A DNA stretch of 64,000 nucleotides from positions 64,807,092-64,871,091 of the forward strand of contig CM070905.1 of NCBI GenBank assembly GCA_036417435.1, written 5' to 3'. Position numbers and translations under genes: made by a program. Below the pieces are notes generated by a model. It was not told the origin of the DNA and made no database searches. It saw nothing but the letters and a program-made list of their open reading frames with translations. Of this stretch, positions 35,427 to 47,384 are shown one piece after another (the first letter of the stretch is position 1; each line of letters opens with the position of its first letter). Source of the stretch: Inia geoffrensis. Lineage: Eukaryota; Chordata; Mammalia; Artiodactyla; Iniidae.

Positions 35427-37729
35427 CTGCTTTAACATCTTTATTGGAGTATAATTGCTTTACAACGTTGTGTTAGTTTCTGCTTTACAACAAAGTGAAT
35501 CAGCTATACGTAAACAAATATCCGCATATCCCCTCCCTCTCGCATCTCCCTCCCACCCTCTCTATCCCACCCCTCTAGGTGGTAACAAAGCACCGAGCTG
35601 ATCTCCCTGTGCTATGAGGCTGCTTCTCACTAGCTAGCTATTTTACATTTGATAGTGTATATATGTCCATGCCACTCTCTCACTTCGTCCCAGCTTACCC
35701 TTCCCCCTCCCCATGTCCTCAAGTCCATTCTCAAGTAGGTCTGTGTCTTTATTCCCGTCCTGCCCCTGGGTTCTTCATGACCCCCCTTTTTTTTTAGATT
35801 CCATATATATGTGTTAGCATACGGTATTTGTTTTTCTCTTTCTGACTTACTTCACTTGGTATGACAGACTCTAGGTCCATCCACCTCACTACAAATAACT
35901 CAATTTTGTTTCTTTTTATGGTGGAGTAATATTCCATTGTATACATGTGCCCCATCTTCTGTATCCATTCATCCAATGATGGACACTTAGGTTGCTTCCA
36001 TGTCCTGGCTATTGTAAATAAAGCTGCAGTGAACATTGTGGTACATGACTCTTTTCGAATTATGGTTTTCTCAGGGTATATGCCCAGTAGTGGGATTGTT
36101 GGGTTGTATGGTAGTTCTACTTTTAGTTTTTTAAGGAACTTCCATACTGTTCTCCATAGTGACTATACAATTTACATTCCCACCAACAGTGCAAAAGGGT
36201 TCCCTTTTCTCCAAGATTATTTGATGATGGCCATTCTAACCGGTGTGAGATGATATTTCATTGTAGTTTTTATTTGCATTTCTCTAATGATTAATGATGT
36301 TCAGCATTCTTTCAAGTGTTTGTTGGCAATCTGTATATCTTCTTTGGAGAGATGTCTGTTTAGGTCTTCTGCCCATTTTTGGACTGGGTTGTTTGTTTTT
36401 CTGATACTGAGCTGCATGAGCTGCTTGTATATTTTGGAGAATACACCTTTGTCAATTGCTTCATTTGTAAATGTTTTCTCCCATTATGAGGGTTGTCTTT
36501 TCGTCTTGTTTACAGTTTCCTTTGCTGTGCAAAAGCTTTTAAGTTTCATTAGGTCCCATTTGTTTGTTTTTATTTCCATTTCTCTAGGAGGTGGGTCAAA
36601 AAGGATCTTGCTGTGATTTATGTCATAGAGTGTTCTGCCTATGTTTTCCTCTAAGAGTTTGATAGTGTCTGGCCTTACATTTAGGTCTTTAATCCATTTT
36701 GAGTTTATTTTTGTGTATGGTGTTAGGGAGTGTTCTAATTTCATTCTTTTACATGTAGCTGTCCAGTTTTCCCAGCTCCACTTATTGAAGAGGCTGTCTT
36801 TTCTCCACTGTATATTCTTGCCTCCTTTGTCAAAGATAAGGTGACCATATGTGCATGGGTTTATCTCTGGGCTTCCTATCCTGTTCCATTGATCTATAGT
36901 TGTTTTTGTGCCAGTACCATACTGTCTTGATTACTGTAGCTTTGTAGTATAGTCTGAAGTCAGGGAGCCTGATTCCTCCAGCTCCATTTTTCTTTCTCAG
37001 GATTGCTTTGGCTATTCGGGGTCTTTGTTTTTCCATATAAATTGTAAATTTTTTTTGTTCTAATTCTGTGAAAAATGTCCTTGGTAGCTTGATAGGGATT
37101 GTACTGAATCTGTAGATTGCTTTGGGTAGTAGAGTCATTTTTACGATGTTGATTCTGCCAATCCAAGAACATGGCATATCTCTCCATCTGTTTGTATAGT
37201 CTTTAATTTCTTTCACCAGTGTCTTATAGTTTTCTTCATTCAGGTCTTTTGTCCCCTTAGGAAGGTGTATTCCTAGGTATTTTATTCCTTTTATTGAAAT
37301 GATAAATGGGATTGTTTCCTTAATTTCTCTTTCAGATTTTTCGTCATTAGTGTATAGGAACGCAAGAGATTTCTGTGCATTAATTTTGTACCCTGCTACT
37401 TTACCAAATGCATTGAATAGCTCTAGTAGTTTTCTGGTAGCATCTTCACGATTCTCTATATATAGTATCATGTCATCTGCAAACAGTGACAGTTTTATTT
37501 CTTCTTTTCTGATTTGGATTCCTTTTATTTATTTTTCTTCTCTGATTGCTGTGGCTAAAACTTCCAAAACTATGTTGAATAATAGTGAGAGTGGGCAACC
37601 GTGCCTTGCTCCTGATCTTAGAGGAAATGGTTTCATTTTTTACCATTGAGAATGATGTTGGCTGTGGGTTTGTCATACTGGCCTTTATTATGCTGAGGTA
37701 GGTTCCCTCTGTGCCCACTTTCTGGAGAG
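35427..37729 (-). mobile_element. 5'-truncated L1, minus strand (copy D), nested in the old L1
   Basis: The 3' end is at the left (35427) and the truncation at the right, within the reverse transcriptase. Flanked by a perfect 11-bp duplication TGGGCAAAGAA at 35416-35426 and 37730-37740. The minus-strand 3' untranslated region holds the purine-rich tract (35520-35590 read in reverse). Confidence 0.93.
35794..36744 (-). pseudogene. L1-D ORF2 C-terminal region
   Basis: Frames 36484-36744 and 35794-36036 encode the C-terminal region. The latter has CPSLDEWIQKMGHMYTMEYY and the normal end LTHIYGI. Stops and frameshifts lie between them. Confidence 0.88.
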
Positions 37730-37736
37730 TGGGCAA
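36830..37736 (-). pseudogene. L1-D ORF2 reverse transcriptase part
   Basis: The frame 36830-37471 (213 residues) covers the end of the catalytic core and beyond ([40 protein letters not shown]). Just upstream of its Met the catalytic FADD motif is intact (near 37478-37489). A frameshift separates it from the upstream frame at 37473-37736, and everything before that is lost by truncation. Confidence 0.88.
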
Positions 37737-38595
37737 AGAAGTTTTTAAATGGGCCTTTCTCTAAGGAAGATATACAAGTAGCCAATAAGCACATGAAAAG
37801 ACTCTGAATATCATTAGTCCACAGGGAGGAGCAAATCAAAACCACAATGAGATCCCACTTCACACCCACTATGATGGCTAGAATTAATGGGTCAGATAAT
37901 AACAGGAGCTGATGATGATGTAGAGAAATCAGAGCACTCATACACTTTTGATGAGAGTATAAAATGATGCAGCCACTTTGGAAAACATTCTGGTAGTTCC
38001 TTAAACAATTAAATATAGAGTTACCACATGACCCAGCAATTCCACTTCTAGATATACCCTCAAGAGACATGAAAATATATGCCTATGCAAAAACTTGTAT
38101 AAGAATATTTATAGCAGCATTATTCATAATAGCCAAAATATGGGGGGAAAAAACCCAAATATCAATCAGTGGACAAATGGAGAAACAAAGTATGGTATAT
38201 TCATACCATGAAATATTACTTGGCTATAAAAAGAAATGAAGTACTGATATATAGTACAGTTTAGATGGATCTTAAAAAACATTTTAAGTGAAAGAAGTCA
38301 GTCACAAAAGTCTCCATATCAAATGATTCCATTCATACAAAAGACCAGAATAGGCAATGTATAGACACAGAAGGTAGATCAGTGGTTTCTTAGGGCTAGG
38401 AAAGTTATGTGGGAGTCGGATGGTAATAGCTAAAGGTTACAGAGCTTATTTTTGAGGTGAAGAAAATGTTCTAAAATTGAATGTGGTGATAGTTGCACAT
38501 ATCTGTGAGCATATGAAAAATCATGAAATTGTACACTTTCCAGGGGTGAATTATATGGTATGTGAATCATATCTCAATAAAGCTGTTTAAAAATA

Positions 38596-39809
38596 CTAGA
38601 AGAGTATTGTAGTATATTCAAGAAGATTGACACAAATTCACAGATGACTTATCTATAATAGGTTGTTAAGAAAAGTAAGCAAATTTGGTGGTATTCCTTG
38701 TTCGAACAGAATTATGTTTTCCTATAAAATATTTCTTGATGCTAGTATTCGAAAAGGATAGAGTTGGATAATCCACTGCTCTAAATAAATATGGCATGTT
38801 GTGTTTTTATATGATAGACAAAACGGGGAAAAAAAGAAAGTGGATAGGGTTTTCAGCATTTAACCTCTGCATAAAAGATCCTGCTCTTTTTCCTTATTAC
38901 AGCCTCTCCTAGTTCCTTGAAACCATCATCCCTCTTCTGATTTGAGTCGCCTCTTTACAAAACTTAAACAGAGTTCCCTGAAATGATGCTCTCTTTAACC
39001 TTGGGGAGGCACGGTGGGGCCTGGATCAACTACAGCACCACTTGGGGAGGCACGGTGGGGCCTGGATCAACTACAGCACCACTTGGTAACCTCTGGCAGA
39101 TAGCAGCCTCCTCTGGGGCTCCTCAGGGAGCAACCCAAGTGCTGCCCACAAAACATGACGAGTAACCCTTTGTGCCTCCCGTTTTGTCATACAGTGATGA
39201 GCGTGGACAAGGATGTGTTTGTTCTATCGCTTGGACATCCTCAAAATCTGCTTCAGCACTCAGTCACTGCCCATGCCCCACAAGTGAACCAGGAAGCTGT
39301 TGAAGGAGTTTGTGTTCCAGGCAACCAAGTAATACAGTCCATGCTCCAGAATGTTGGGGTGAGGAGGTCAGGCAGAACACAGGGCAGGCACAGCTGCAGA
39401 CTACATCCCCAAATCTGTCATCATAAACAAGTCGTGGTTAATTTGTCCTTTCAGCAGCCACCAAGCTAGCTACATGATGATTCTTCTAACAGTGCATATG
39501 CATTTAAATGCTTGGTCTGGAAAAGCTTAATTGGATTTGAAATCTCTTTCCATTATCTTAGAAAAAGTCCAACATTACATTTGTCAATGAAAAAAAAAAA
39601 GAAAAACACTGTTTTTAAATCAGTTTTGGAACTGATTTCAATTCCTATAAAATTTTGTCCTAAAATTTTGTTTTAATTTTTTATTATATACTTATTTGTT
39701 CCATCAATAATGACTATCAGGAATTTAAACGGATGATCACTTAAAAATAGTTGCTCATGGCTATTCTAGGGGGAAAATCCTGATATCAAAAATGATATGC
39801 TCTGTAGAC
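38596..39809. other. Intergenic DNA with a 41-bp tandem duplication
   Basis: 38900-39530 is more GC-rich than its surroundings and open on the plus strand (39155-39469, 104 residues), but no family is recognised. The remainder is AT-rich and featureless. Confidence 0.45.
39001..39082 (+). repeat. Two tandem 41-bp units
   Basis: The unit TTGGGGAGGCACGGTGGGGC followed by CTGGATCAACTACAGCACCA and C is repeated exactly once at 39042. A partial third start (TTGG) follows. Confidence 0.95.
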
Positions 39810-40115
39810 TTTTGAGTCTGGCTTCTTTCACTTTGCGAAATAGATTTATCTATGTTGTTCCATGTATCAACAGTTTGTTCCTTTTTATTGCTGAGTGGTG
39901 TTTCATTGTATAGATGTTCCACAATTGGTTTATCTATTCACCAGTTGATGGATATTTGGATTGCTTCCATCTTTGGTGATTATAAAGTTGTCATAAACAT
40001 TGCACATAGGTTTTTACATGGGCATAACTTTTCATGTCTCTTGCATGACACCTAGGAACAAAATTACTGGTCATATGCTAAGTGTGTGTTTAACTTTATG
40101 ATAAACTGCCGTAAC
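39810..40115 (-). mobile_element. L1 3' fragment, antisense
   Basis: GGCTTCTTTCACTTTGCGAA, TTTTTATTGCTGAGTGGTGT and ATTCACCAGTTGATGGATAT are reversed ORF2-end sequences of old L1. Confidence 0.82.
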
Positions 40116-40689
40116 TGGTTAAAAAAAAAAAAAAGGTGATATGTTCAGAAAACAATATAAAATATGCTCAGAAAACAAATTGAAGTTTTCCCTTAAAACA
40201 TTTTAAAGGATTTTATTTAAAATTGCAGGCAAATTCAACAGTAATATCTTCTGTAGTATTTGCTATTCATTATTCTCATTAAGTGTATGTTACTAAAAGG
40301 TAAAACTGATAGTTCAAAATTTTTTCCACCAAGACCTATAAAGATGCCTCCAAATGCCACAAAAATTGTCATTTCTATGTCATTTTCCTGCCATGACATG
40401 AAAAGAGTTAGGAAAGCATTAGTTTAAATCCAATGGCCCGCCATTTTGAGGATGCCATCATTAACAATATTTTCTCCTCCCCACATCTACCCCCCCTCTC
40501 AGACATTCTTGTTTATGTCTACTAATCCAATTCCCAATCCTGTTTAACCTCTGGCATTTATACGAATTCCCAATCCCAGGCTGCTATGTCTTGCTTTAGA
40601 ATGGAATCAAACTGTAGTGTGGGTACACAATCTTTCCAGTTTTATTACATAAAGTCAATAGGAAATGCATCCTCCTATTCTGAGAAAAG

Positions 40690-40892
40690 TAAAACCATCT
40701 GTTATGAAGTGAATAATCTTCCACTCAAATTCATATGTTGAAGCCCAAACTCCCAAAGTGACTGCATTTGAAGACAAGGCCTTTAGGTAACGAAGGTTAA
40801 ATGAGGTCATAAGGGTGGGACCCTAATCGGATAGGACTGGTATTCTTATAAGAAGGGGAAAAGACATCAGAAATCTCTCTCTGTGTGCACGT

Positions 40893-40936
<44 letters not shown>

Positions 40937-41115
40937 GAAAGGTCACGTGAGGACACAGGGAAAAGGCAGTCTGCAAGCCAGGAAAAGAGGTATCACCAGA
41001 AACTGAATTTGTCGGCACCTTGATCTTGGATTTCCGACCTCCAGAAGTGTGATAAAATATATTTCTGTTGTCTAAGCCATCCAGTCTGTCGTACCCTGTT
41101 ATGGCAGCCCAAGCT
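40690..41115 (+). repeat. MLT1-type (ERVL-MaLR) LTR with internal (CA)n
   Basis: TTCATATGTTGAAGCCCAAA, GGTGGGACCCTAATCGGATA, AAGGTCACGTGAGGACACAG, CACCTTGATCTTGGATTTCC and TGTTGTCTAAGCCATCCAGT follow the MLT1 order. A (CA)n array at 40892-40935 lies in the middle. Confidence 0.85.
40892..40935. repeat. (CA)n microsatellite
   Basis: About 21 uninterrupted CA units within the LTR. Confidence 0.95.
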
Positions 41116-42099
41116 CCACACTTGGTCCATTACTACATATTTTGCTGTGTCTGATTGCATCCTATCGTCTTTACTTGCTTCTTAGGAAAAGACAAAAACC
41201 GAAAACTCTCATCTCCAAAATGAATCCTTCCATCCATTCAGCCTTCCATCAAAACTCCTCTCTGTTTCTTTTTCCCTTCTCTCTGGTATCAGTTACTTTG
41301 GAACACAGAACTATTAGTGAGAAGGTTGTTTGGGAGGCAAGAAATCAAAGTTAAGAGAGATAAATAGTCTTGGGGAAATTTTTGATCAGACAATAGTGAA
41401 ATATGAAGAATTGTCCTTGCTCTTCACCAAAGCCATCTCTATAGTGATGAAAGCAATTCTCTCCAGGTTCATCATCACTCTCCCTCTGAGCCTGTTGGAC
41501 TAACCAGTAGATTCCTGGACTTTGGCCTCCCTTTTCTAGGTTCTACACTCTCTATCACCTTCTGTTAACAAATTTCCACCTAGAGATAAGTAATATAATT
41601 ATGAACTGGTAATTTTTTTATTTACTGGAGTATATTAAGTTGCAATTTAATTATATTACAGCTGTTTATATTTGATATGATTAGTTTAGGCCTGGAGATT
41701 TTATCTACACTCACTGTCTCCATTTCCTCATTTTACACTCCTTCCTCAACCTATTCCACAGAGATCGCTCTTGCAGTCTGCATGTTGCCAGATTTTATGG
41801 TTATTTTGTTTTTTTTCTTATTGAACATTTCAGCAGCAATAGCACAATTCACCACCACCACTACTCCTTCTTAAAACAGCCTCCTTCATCGGTGTCCATT
41901 ATACTACACTATGTCTCACCGGGCTGCATCTTCTCAATCTCCTTTCCTGCTCCTCTGTCTCCACAGAATCTCTAAATGCTGGAGTACTTCCAGACTGGCA
42001 CAGGACTTCTTCTCTTCTGTATCTGCACACTCTCCCTATTTTCTCTTAACCACTACGTGACCTTATAATACCATCAATATGTTGATGTCTCATAAATGT
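41116..42099. other. Intergenic DNA, no gene
   Basis: Frames at 41142-41354 and 41677-41874 are unsupported. The pyrimidine-rich second half may be eroded L2 continuing into the next feature. Confidence 0.45.
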
Positions 42100-43065
42100 G
42101 TATCTCTCCAGGTCTCCAGAAACACATATCCAAGTGCTTAACTTGACACACCCACCTGGATGTCCAACAAGTAAATCAAATTATCTGTCCAAGCAGAATT
42201 CTGGATTTTTCCACAGATACTGTTTCTTTCCAAGTTTTTCATAGGTCACTAAAGGGTATATCCACATATTAGGTTGCTCAAGCCAAAAACTAAAGAGTCA
42301 TCCTTGATCCTTCTTTCCTTCCCCCCTTACATCCATCAAGTCTCACTGCTGCTAGTTCCACAGTATATCTAAAATCCATCCTCTTCCCTCCACCCCCATT
42401 GCCACCACCCTAATCAAAAGTCCACCATGTCTCACCAAGATTGTTAAAAGTGTCTTCTAACTAGTCTCCTTGCCTTTGCTCTTGCCCTCTTCCATCCATC
42501 CTCCAAATGGTAATCAGATTATTCTTTGTAAAACAAAGAGCAGATCATATCACTTACTGAATAAAAATCTTTCTATTATCAGAATAAAGTCCAAACGCCT
42601 TACCCTGTCCTGGCTCTTGCCTCCTCTTCCACCTCTTTTTGTACCAATTTTCCCATGGCTACATTCTGGCCATGTGGGCTTTATTTGGTTCCTCTTTGAA
42701 GCCTCAGTGTCTTTTGCACTTGCTATCACTTGCGGCTGTAAAGCTATTCCAGCTCTTCCCTTAGCAGCTCATTCCTATCCTTTAGGCTTCAGCTATATGA
42801 CTTTCTCACAGAGAAACTCCATTATGATCTAATTCAAAATTCTTCCTACCTCTTCTTTGCCCTCTCTTTTTGTTCTCTATCTTGTCATCCTGTTTATTCC
42901 CCTCATTGTACTTATCACAGTCTATAACTGACATATTTACCTGTTCATCTATCTCTTCCAATAAGAAGAGGGGCATTTATGTCTACATCCTTAGTCTCTA
43001 TCAAAGTTTTTGTCCCTCAGTAAATATTGAATAAATTGATAGATGAATAAATGATTGAATACTAT
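42100..43065 (+). mobile_element. L2 LINE 3' region
   Basis: Shows TAAAGTCCAAACGCCTTACC, CCATTATGATCTAATTC, CATTGTACTTATCACAGTCT and the tail GTAAATATTGAATAAATTGA. The frame at 42470-42832 falls inside it and is not a gene. Confidence 0.82.
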
Positions 43066-43475
43066 TCTGAACTTATACTCTGGTAACTGATAGCCTTGGA
43101 AATCCTTAGTTCATTCTCACATTTGCAGAGCTCAGAAAGACCAATTTTCACAGGTGGCTGATTTGCATTCATTGCCTGTATATTCTCCAAAATTTCACTC
43201 TCAGAGAGTAACTGACCTTAAAATTATACATGTATTATTTCCACCACCACATGCATATGTATATACACTAACTTGAACCAAGAAGGTACTTGTTGCTAAA
43301 TTTATAGTTCAGCAGCAGATCTGTTATCTTTTGGATCTGATTTATTTTCTGGGTTTCCTTCTAAACATCTGCTTTTATCATTTCTAAATTGATTTTATTT
43401 GTACAACTTTTCATATGTTTTAATATCTTAAACCACCACAATCTCTTTTATATGCTATGATCTGACCAGATGCTT
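43066..43475. other. Intergenic DNA, nothing recognised
   Basis: No supported feature. Confidence 0.5.
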
Positions 43476-43479
43476 ATCA

Positions 43480-45600
43480 ATCCATTTTGTCTTCTTCCTG
43501 GGCACAGAACTAGTGTGGTAGTTCTTTGTGCTGCTCACTAAATATTTCTGACTCTGCCTTACAGACACATGGTCAGTTGCTCTTCTTTGCCTACCTTGAT
43601 TTTAGGCAATGTCATCCAACTGACTTAACACTAACCAATGAGAGGAAGGAGAAGTTGCAGGTGTCATTATTAGGTGGATGCCTTAAGCATAACATTTCCT
43701 TCCCACTACTGTAATGATTGTGTTGAGCGACCAACCACCCCAATTTTCCCAGAACTGGGGGATTTCCTGGGACACAGGACTTTGAGATTCAAGATCACAA
43801 CAATACCAGACAAAATGCTCTGGTTTGACTGTGTTCATGGGAAGCAGGGTTTTCAGTGCTAAGTCTGGGAAAGATCCAGACAAATGAGAATGGCTTGGTC
43901 ACCCTATGATTTTGGAAGAAAGTGTTTACATGAAACCTCCACTAGCCTTGATTCCTTAGTGATTATTATGAACAAAACCTGTTACCCAACCCACACTAAG
44001 CATGTAGCATGAAAGAAAAATAAATTCAGTTTAGTAAGCCACTGAGATTTGGGAGTTTTTGTTTATATATCATAATCTGGCCTATCCTGAAAAATGTGGA
44101 AATTAGTACCTACCAGTGAGATGCTGCCATAACAATAAAACCTAATAAATGTGGCTCTGGGTTCAGGCAACAGGTAATGACGAAACTCTTTTCAAAGGCT
44201 GAAAATATGGTTGTCCAATACTATGCCATGGCAAAACATCTGACAGACCTGCCTCCTGAAATAACTTAGAAGGAAGATTATATAGCTGATGAACTTGTGA
44301 TCCTAAAGGAAAAGGTTAGAAAGAAGTTTAGCAACATGTTCTAGTTGGTGTTGCCTACATTCAATGAGGTATCACAAGAAAATGAGAAGCTCAGGAAAAG
44401 AAATGGTTGGTAATAAGCAGAAATATATGATTTAGAAAGAATGTACAAATTTGGTGATTTATAGGGTTGACAGAGGTAACTCTCCTCAAACCTAAATAGT
44501 AAAAGATAAAGCAGAGAACTAAAACTGATTAAAACTGAATCTCTGGCAAAGATGAAAGCTAAGGTTTGTGAATAAACTGACTTGACACCCAGTATATGCT
44601 TTCAGTTGGTCAAAATGACCCAAGGGAAAAAATTAAGGGTATGCTTCTGCCACCAAAGTCTGATAAGTCCATGGTACTCCAATTAAGGTAAAACACCAAG
44701 AGATCGTAATAAGATGAGAGTAACAGAGAAGAAGCAGATGATAAGAAGGAAAAGATATACAGAAAATATAAGTATGTCTAGAAAAGAACTACAGGTGTGT
44801 GATAGGCAAATAAAAGTACCTGGAATCAGATTAAGTGCCTATTAAGTTTACAAGAACATTATTCTGTCAAATAAATCATGAGCCTAGACTAGAAATATCT
44901 GAGACTTTCTGAGTTTTAGAACAACCCCTGGCCTCCAACCTTCCTCAGACAGAAAGCAGGGTAGAAAAAAAGCTACTCAGCCTGTAGAGAGGGCATATTC
45001 TCCAACGTTCATTTTAGGTGAGACCAAGAGGAATACTGGAAAGGAATACTCTTCAAAAGGGAAGACCTGAGAGACACAGAGAACAATGGGCTGAGCAGCA
45101 CCTTCCAGAAAGCAGAATTACCCAATTAAGGGACATTCCCTATCCCTAGGGTAGGGGCCCCTTATAACATGGAGAGATTTCAGAATTTTAATGGACCAGA
45201 GACTGCTATGTGTTCCCATTCATCTTCTTTCTGAATGGGCATGTTTATTGCGGTTATCCTATATCTTATATGGTTACATATTATATATTGAGTATGCAGA
45301 CAGCTCATCTTGTAATTCTTAAGACTCTACATCAAGAGCAGCTATATTCAGAGCTACCTTAGGAATAACTACACATCACTCCCTGATGTAGAAAGTACTA
45401 TGTATCATGCGGGGATCACTCGCAACTTTGAATATGACCCATATTGAAAACTTCCTGCCAAGGAACACAGGTTGGACTTCACTAAATTCTATTGTGTTAA
45501 GCCATGAACATTTGGGGTATTATGGACTGAATGTTTATGTTCCCCCAAAATGTATATGTTGAAGCTCTGAGCTCCAGTGGCAATTTGTGTTCTGTGTAAC
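43480..45600 (+). mobile_element. Old MaLR-type retroelement: LTR, internal region and a second LTR fragment
   Basis: An LTR-like block at about 43500-44095 ends with TAAGCCACTGAGATTTGGG and CCTATCCTGA. An internal region to about 45515 begins AATTAGTACCTACCAGTGAG and contains only broken gag-like sequence. TATTATGGACTGAATGTTTA at about 45518 starts an MLT1-like LTR fragment. The two LTR pieces may not belong to one insertion. Confidence 0.5.
43700..43920. mobile_element. Small hAT-like DNA transposon inside the LTR
   Basis: Roughly inverted ends (GAGCGACCAACCACCCC left, GGCTTGGTCACCCT right) and an 8-bp near-duplication (ATGATTGT and ATGATTTT) bracket about 200 bp, as expected for hAT elements. 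Confidence 0.5.
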
Positions 45601-45839
45601 CATAACTTACTTAACTTCACTACTCCAGTTTCTTCATCTGTCAACATTGGAATAAAAATACCCAAAGGCAATGAAAAGAGCAAGCTACAGTTAAGGCAAA
45701 TTTAAGCCATTCCCACCAGGTTGTGGACTTGTAATGCCAGATCATTTTGTCTGTGGCGTCAAGACTCAAAATTATTGGCACCCCCTGATAAGCATAGCTG
45801 AAAATAAAGAGAAGTCTTGCCACAGAAGAGGGATGATGC

Positions 45840-46045
45840 AAAGAGAATGGACTTTAGAGCTATGTAGATCTAGATTCGAATGCCTGCTCTTATAAGGTAG
45901 TAGTGTGACTTTGAATCACTTATTCAACCAGCCTCCCTGAACTTTATTTTTTTTTGTATGGAAATGAGTATAATAATGACAGCCCAATTGGACTGATATG
46001 AGGGTAAAAAATGAGATAACCCATGTAAACAGCCTTGCACATTCA
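45840..46045 (+). repeat. MIR SINE
   Basis: AGAGAATGGACTTTAGAGCT, TTCGAATGCCTGCTCTTATA, GTAGTGTGACTTTGAATCAC and AAAAATGAGATAACCCATGT lie in MIR order. Confidence 0.8.
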
Positions 46046-47080
46046 AGCTAGAGCTCCCTTCTTTCCCCTCCCTATCCATTATAGAAAGCAAGAGAAAAAT
46101 TAATCCTCCTAATTCCTTAAGCTTTACTTTTTATCCCTAGCAATCTGATTATTCAATGTTTCTCCATGTTCTTTGCATTCTAAGCATTTCTTTCCTAACA
46201 CAGCATTATATTAAGTTTGTGCTTTTAAGAAGCAGTATATATTAGCTAAAATGTCTTTCTGTTTTCTTTCCAGCGAACTAATTCTCACTGCAATCTAAAA
46301 TATAAATAGCACTGTATTTCTTGCAATTGTTTGTGATCTGTAATCATGTTTACAAATTGATATGCCAGCAAATACCAAACTCATTTTCTTCTCCTGGCAA
46401 CATTTAGCTGAACTCAAAAATTACACTTATTTGAAAATCAAGTTCAAAACTAGAATTAAAATTATATTTTGTACAAATATTGACCAGTAATATGATCTAT
46501 TTTGCTACCTTGTTTATGCACCTAAAAATTAATAATAGGCATCTAGTGCTTATTTCTCCATGGAGTAATTTATTCTCACTATCCATTAGGTCCTTTGTTT
46601 CATTTGCCTGCTGTAAGGAAACTAAAAGAAATGGTCATTTCATGCTCATAGTCATTTTGCTTCAATATGGAAAACAAGTCCATAAATTTATTCATGATTG
46701 TTAGGCACTGTGGGATTCTAGTAAAATAGAGGGGGAGTATCACCATATTATAATGATAAACTAAAAATGCCTCTACACATTATTTTTCTAGAGTAATTCA
46801 AATTAGTAGCTTCCATCTAGAAACATCATATAAGGTGTCTACATGGTAAACTGCCAGTAATTAGGGCTTTTCAATAGCTATTTTATTGCTGTTTCATATA
46901 TGAAAGTTTGGGTGTTTATAAAAAAACATTTTACTGCATATTATTTTCATTTTAATAACCTATAAACACTTGAGTTTTCACTTCTAAACATTCGTTCAAA
47001 ATTCAGCTATCATCTACAAATTAAGTTACACTATCACTCAGAAAATGTCTATAAATCAAAAGCCTCTGCAATCACATTAT
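46046..47080. other. AT-rich intergenic DNA, no gene
   Basis: No supported frame or repeat. Confidence 0.5.
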
Positions 47081-47084
47081 GTTC

Positions 47085-47330
47085 TATATATTCAATCAAC
47101 GAATACTTGCAAGTCTATTAAGTGCAGACACTGTCCGGCCCTGGAGATACAATGATAAGCAAAACACAGATTCTGTTCTCATGGATACAAAGAAAACCTC
47201 AGTGCAGCACTCAAGATGTGTGGAATGCGGAAGTAGATTAACTCATCAAGTTTTTGTAGCCGTCATAAATATAAAGTCCATGGCCATGTGTTATGAGAGG
47301 TGCAAAGGGAAAAAGACTTGCAGATTGGCT
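47085..47330 (+). repeat. Ancient interspersed repeat, same family as 52.67-53.9 kb
   Basis: TCAACGAATACTTGCAAGTC, CCCTGGAGATACAATGATAA and AACACAGATTCTGTTCTCAT match the start of the longer copy. Confidence 0.5.
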
Positions 47331-47384
47331 GAAAGTCACCATCTGGAATTTTTTAACCTTCCTTTCTTTTCTTCTCTTCATTTT

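Larger units (their letters stand above)
34263..38595 (+). mobile_element. Old L1, plus strand, split by a solitary LTR and an antisense L1
   Basis: L1 ORF2 and 3' untranslated sequence occurs in three consecutive pieces: 34263-34546, 35077-35426 and 37741-38595. The first piece includes GGTCAACTGATTTTTGACAA. The last runs through TATACAAGTAGCCAATAAGC to an ATATCTCAATAAAGCTG tail. Heavily mutated. Confidence 0.85.

Noticed and set aside
42470..42832. 120-codon plus-strand frame with hydrophobic stretches
   Set aside because: Falls entirely within an L2 3' region; the hydrophobic character comes from pyrimidine-rich repeat sequence.
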